Shown: positions 6,542-8,935 of the stretch, piece by piece
Layout of the letters: every line of letters starts with the position of its first letter
Numbering within the stretch: the first letter of the stretch is position 1
Notes under the pieces: generated by a model
Database searches by the model: none
The model's input: the letters and a program-made list of their open reading frames with translations, nothing else
What the model was told of the DNA's origin: nothing
Made by a program: the position numbers and the translations under genes
Assembly: GCA_902795715.1 (NCBI GenBank)
Contig: CADBME010000091.1
Span: forward strand, 1 to 8,935
DNA length: 8,935 nt
Reading direction: 5' to 3'
Source: an uncultured Lachnospiraceae bacterium
GTDB lineage: Bacteria; Bacillota_A; Clostridia; Lachnospirales; Lachnospiraceae

Positions 6542-7639
6542 TTGAGTGAACATCCGATTGATGGTGGCAAAGTCATCAAGGTAATCGAGAGCGAAGAGTC
6601 ACCGGATTCCATGATGCTTCATACTCCCGTATCCACTGCAAAATCTATTCTGGGAAGGCTGAATGTGGAGTATGATCACGGACTTCCCAAGGAAGTTTAT
6701 GTGACAGCTTTGAATGACGTCATTCTTGCCGATAAAGCCCTGGTTCCTATGATGATTCCGGATTATATGCTTGAATGGATGCTGGAAATCTGGGAAGAAG
6801 ATGAGGTTTTTGTCGACGAAGAGAGGAGAAATTATCTGGAATATCTGAAGATATTCGGCTTTGCCTCTTATCAGGAAGGAAACCGGAAAAAGGGAATCCA
6901 ACCCTGCCTGCTGACCTGCAGACAAAGAAAAGAAGACTTTTACTTTTTCCTTCGCAGCCGGTCAGCAAAGGATGAGATGGAAAGATACTCTCTGTGGGAT
7001 AAGCTGGTCACAGGAATGATGTATTATTACGGCTTTCTGGAGATCAAAGATCTTCACGACCAGTTCTTCAGGGCTTCCAGTCAGATGGTAGCCTATGAAA
7101 ATTTTGTCCGATTTATCAAGTGCAGGTGTTCTCTTTGGGCATTTGGGGAAATACTCAAAGACATTAATCGAAATATAGATTATTTTTCCTGGGATGAAGT
7201 GGATAACCGGGAGACCCTGCTGCTCTATATACGGGAGCATAGAGATATTCCTTATAAAAAAGTCGACCAGGACGACCTTGTTTACGTCAGCGATGGAGCC
7301 GGGATTGATAACAGGTGGCCGGGAATATCCGAACTGGGAACCCTCCTTGTTACCGAACTGAGTCAGGATTATTTTGAGGCAACTATTACCATACGGACAC
7401 TGATCAGGATGGTCCACAACAGCTGTACCCTTTCGGACCTGATGAAGCAGGGGAAGAATCTGCCCATCGATTCGGCCAAACACAGGGAAGAGTTTGAGCG
7501 GGGCATCCGCCTTCTCTATGATCATGTACCTGTCTTTGAATACAAGGGGCATTCCCGCAGCGAATATCGCAGACTCTTTCATGAAAAGCAGTTGAAAAAG
7601 AAGACTGCATTATTTAAAATAATAGATGGAGGAAAATAA
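6542..7639 (+). CDS. Hypothetical protein of 365 residues, unrecognised family
   Basis: I do not recognise this protein. The TTG start at 6542 is chosen because GGAGG lies seven bases upstream; ATG 6536 would add two residues and TTG 6485 nineteen. It is soluble, acidic in the N-terminal third (IWEEDEVFVDEERRNYLEYL near 83-102) and ends basic (HEKQLKKKTALFKI near 347-360). It has no signal peptide or transmembrane segment. Aromatic, helix-rich stretches stand out, such as KLVTGMMYYYGFLEIKDLHDQFF (154-176), a pattern that I loosely associate with helical regions of proteins carrying SEC-C motifs. Cysteines at 122, 126, 194, 196 and 295 do not form a clear SEC-C or zinc-finger set. It follows the SEC-C gene by 103 bases without a canonical terminator, so the two may be one unit and work together; this is inference. 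Confidence 0.75.
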   Translation: MSEHPIDGGKVIKVIESEESPDSMMLHTPVSTAKSILGRLNVEYDHGLPKEVYVTALNDVILADKALVPMMIPDYMLEWMLEIWEEDEVFVDEERRNYLEYLKIFGFASYQEGNRKKGIQPCLLTCRQRKEDFYFFLRSRSAKDEMERYSLWDKLVTGMMYYYGFLEIKDLHDQFFRASSQMVAYENFVRFIKCRCSLWAFGEILKDINRNIDYFSWDEVDNRETLLLYIREHRDIPYKKVDQDDLVYVSDGAGIDNRWPGISELGTLLVTELSQDYFEATITIRTLIRMVHNSCTLSDLMKQGKNLPIDSAKHREEFERGIRLLYDHVPVFEYKGHSRSEYRRLFHEKQLKKKTALFKIIDGGK

Positions 7640-7706
7640 TAACGGATATCAGTACTATGCTTTTTATAAATAAAGTATAACCGGTTTTGCAGGAGGTTAG
7701 TAAGAA

Positions 7707-8935
7707 ATGGGAAAAAATGATGTATATGTTATCGGACATAAAAATCCGGACACGGATAGTATTTGTTCGGCCCTGTCCTATTCCTGGCTGAAAAATGCCA
7801 TCGCAGAGAGGGACGGACTCGACTACAAATATATACCGGCCAGAGCCGGTCAGGTCAACGAAGAAACCCAGTATGTACTGGATCATTTTCAGGTGGATCC
7901 ACCAGCCTTTATATCTGATATCCGTCCCCAGGTTGCCGATCTGGAGTTTAACCACCATGACGGGATCGATGAAAACCTGTCTCTCAAGAATGCCTGGTAT
8001 ATTATGAGGAGAGATTCCATCGTCTCTCTGCCCATTCTTGACGGGGAGAAACTCAAAGGCATCATTACGGTAGGGGATATAGCTTATTCCAACATGGATG
8101 TCTATGACAATCGCATCGTTTCCGATGCCTGCACCAGTTACAAAAATATCGTGGAAACCATAGACGGGGAAATGATCGTAGGGGATTTGGACGGTGACTT
8201 TGAAGATGGCAAGATCCTGATCGGAGCGGCCAATCTTGATGTCATGGAAAACTATATTGAGCCCCGGGATCTGGTGATTCTCAGCAACCGCTACGAGGCT
8301 CAGCTCTGTGCTATTGAGATGGATGCCCAGTGTATCATCGTTGCCACGGCAGACGGTGACATATCAAAGACCATCCGTCGCATGGCTTCTGATCACGGCT
8401 GCCGGGTGATCACGACCCCCTATGACACCTACACGACAGCAAGACTTTTAAACCACAGCATACCGGTTCGCCATTTCATGTCATCAAAAGATCTGATTAC
8501 TTTCAGTGTCTCTGACTTTGTTGAGGACATTTCCGAGGTTATGGCCAAAAAAAGGTTCCGCGACTTTCCGATTGTGGATGGAAAGGGCAACTACAAGGGT
8601 ATGGTATCCCGGAGAAACCTCCTGGATCTGGAACGCAAGAAAATGATCCTGGTGGACCACAATGAGAAGACCCAGGCCGTGGATGGATTTGATGAGGCTG
8701 AGATTCTTGAGATCATTGATCACCATCGGCTGGGAAATATCGAGACCACAGGACCCGTCTTTTTCCGCAACCAGCCTGTGGGCTGTACAGCCACCATCAT
8801 CACCCAGATGTACATGGAAAACAATATCGAGATTCCGCCTACTATAGCCGGACTTCTTCTGTCTGCCATCCTTTCGGACACATTGATGTTCCGCTCGCCT
8901 ACCTGCACCCCCATCGACCAGATGATAGCCGAAAG
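7707..8935 (+). CDS. ppaC: Manganese-dependent inorganic pyrophosphatase, family II with CBS-DRTGG-CBS insert, 3' partial
   Basis: This enzyme hydrolyses pyrophosphate to phosphate in the cytoplasm and drives biosynthetic reactions forward. The frame stays open for 409 codons to the window edge. Family II (DHH) motifs are split by a regulatory insert. HKNPDTDS at 11-18 supplies ligands H11, D15 and D17, LVDHNE has D317, IIDHH has D338-H339-H340, and LSDT has D391; these match the metal and catalytic residues of B. subtilis PpaC. Between them lie CBS1 (about 88-132), a DRTGG-like domain (about 135-245) and CBS2 (about 252-312, with the usual FRDFPIVDGKGNYKGMVSRRNLL). Enzymes of this layout are known to respond to adenine nucleotides through CBS and to diadenosine polyphosphates when DRTGG is present. 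AGGAGG at 7691-7696 lies 10 bases before the ATG. Family length near 540-550 implies that roughly 135 residues, mostly the rest of the DHHA2 domain, are missing. Confidence 0.93.
   Translation, partial: MGKNDVYVIGHKNPDTDSICSALSYSWLKNAIAERDGLDYKYIPARAGQVNEETQYVLDHFQVDPPAFISDIRPQVADLEFNHHDGIDENLSLKNAWYIMRRDSIVSLPILDGEKLKGIITVGDIAYSNMDVYDNRIVSDACTSYKNIVETIDGEMIVGDLDGDFEDGKILIGAANLDVMENYIEPRDLVILSNRYEAQLCAIEMDAQCIIVATADGDISKTIRRMASDHGCRVITTPYDTYTTARLLNHSIPVRHFMSSKDLITFSVSDFVEDISEVMAKKRFRDFPIVDGKGNYKGMVSRRNLLDLERKKMILVDHNEKTQAVDGFDEAEILEIIDHHRLGNIETTGPVFFRNQPVGCTATIITQMYMENNIEIPPTIAGLLLSAILSDTLMFRSPTCTPIDQMIAE

Noticed and set aside
6962..7582. 206-codon - strand frame inside the hypothetical gene
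   Set aside because: The + strand frame is longer, has an RBS and continues the gene order. The - strand frame has neither a promoter nor a known motif.
7640..7706. AT-rich gap before ppaC with TATAAA and TATAAC hexamers
   Set aside because: Promoter-like -10 hexamers exist, but no acceptable -35 lies at 16-18 bases (TACTAT and ACGGAT only), so I did not call a promoter. The AACCGGTT palindrome at 7679-7686 is too short to mean much.
7795..8007. 70-codon + strand frame at the start of the pyrophosphatase
   Set aside because: It is out of frame with a pyrophosphatase frame that is open from 7707 to the end and carries all DHH motifs.
1..8935. Search for CRISPR, transposon ends, tRNA genes, phage or toxin-antitoxin and defence modules
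   Set aside because: No direct-repeat arrays, transposase or integrase motifs, cloverleaf-like sequences or recognised defence domains were seen on either strand by eye. The region reads as ordinary core chromosome.

Overview
The window looks like a chromosomal segment of a low-to-mid GC Firmicute, most likely a member of the Clostridia close to Lachnospiraceae. This is judged from protein style (clostridial PurN with an inserted loop, CBS/DRTGG pyrophosphatase, AzlCD, SEC-C protein), strong AGGAGG-type ribosome binding sites and roughly balanced base composition. All supported genes lie on the + strand and are tightly packed. There are no tRNA or rRNA genes, insertion sequences, CRISPR arrays or phage genes.

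Region 1 (1-2914) is the 3' part of a de novo purine operon: purM (5' end outside the window), purN (overlapping purM) and purD. These carry out pathway steps 5, 3 and 2, turning phosphoribosylamine into aminoimidazole ribotide together with enzymes encoded elsewhere. Region 2 (2945-3942) is azlC-azlD, a two-subunit branched-chain amino acid exporter. It starts 30 bases after purD with no visible terminator between, so it may be read through from the purine operon. A strong hairpin follows azlD.

Region 3 (4022-5858) has a YbaK/ProX-type aminoacyl-tRNA deacylase, then a 439-residue protein made of about four ~68-residue beta-type repeats followed by BspA-like leucine-rich repeats. The second protein resembles surface adhesin modules but has no signal peptide, membrane segment or wall anchor. 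Region 4 (5867-7639) begins with a good sigma-A-type promoter. It drives a small SEC-C zinc-binding protein and probably a 365-residue protein that I do not recognise. The second gene is preceded by a 12-bp stem-loop and probably starts at TTG. Region 5 (7707 to the end) is a family II manganese-dependent inorganic pyrophosphatase with a CBS-DRTGG-CBS regulatory insert, cut by the window edge.

Most of the window is housekeeping. The parts most worth a second look are the repeat/LRR protein lacking export signals, the unrecognised protein downstream of the SEC-C gene, and the structured leader between those last two genes. I found no convincing evidence of a wholly new multi-gene system.
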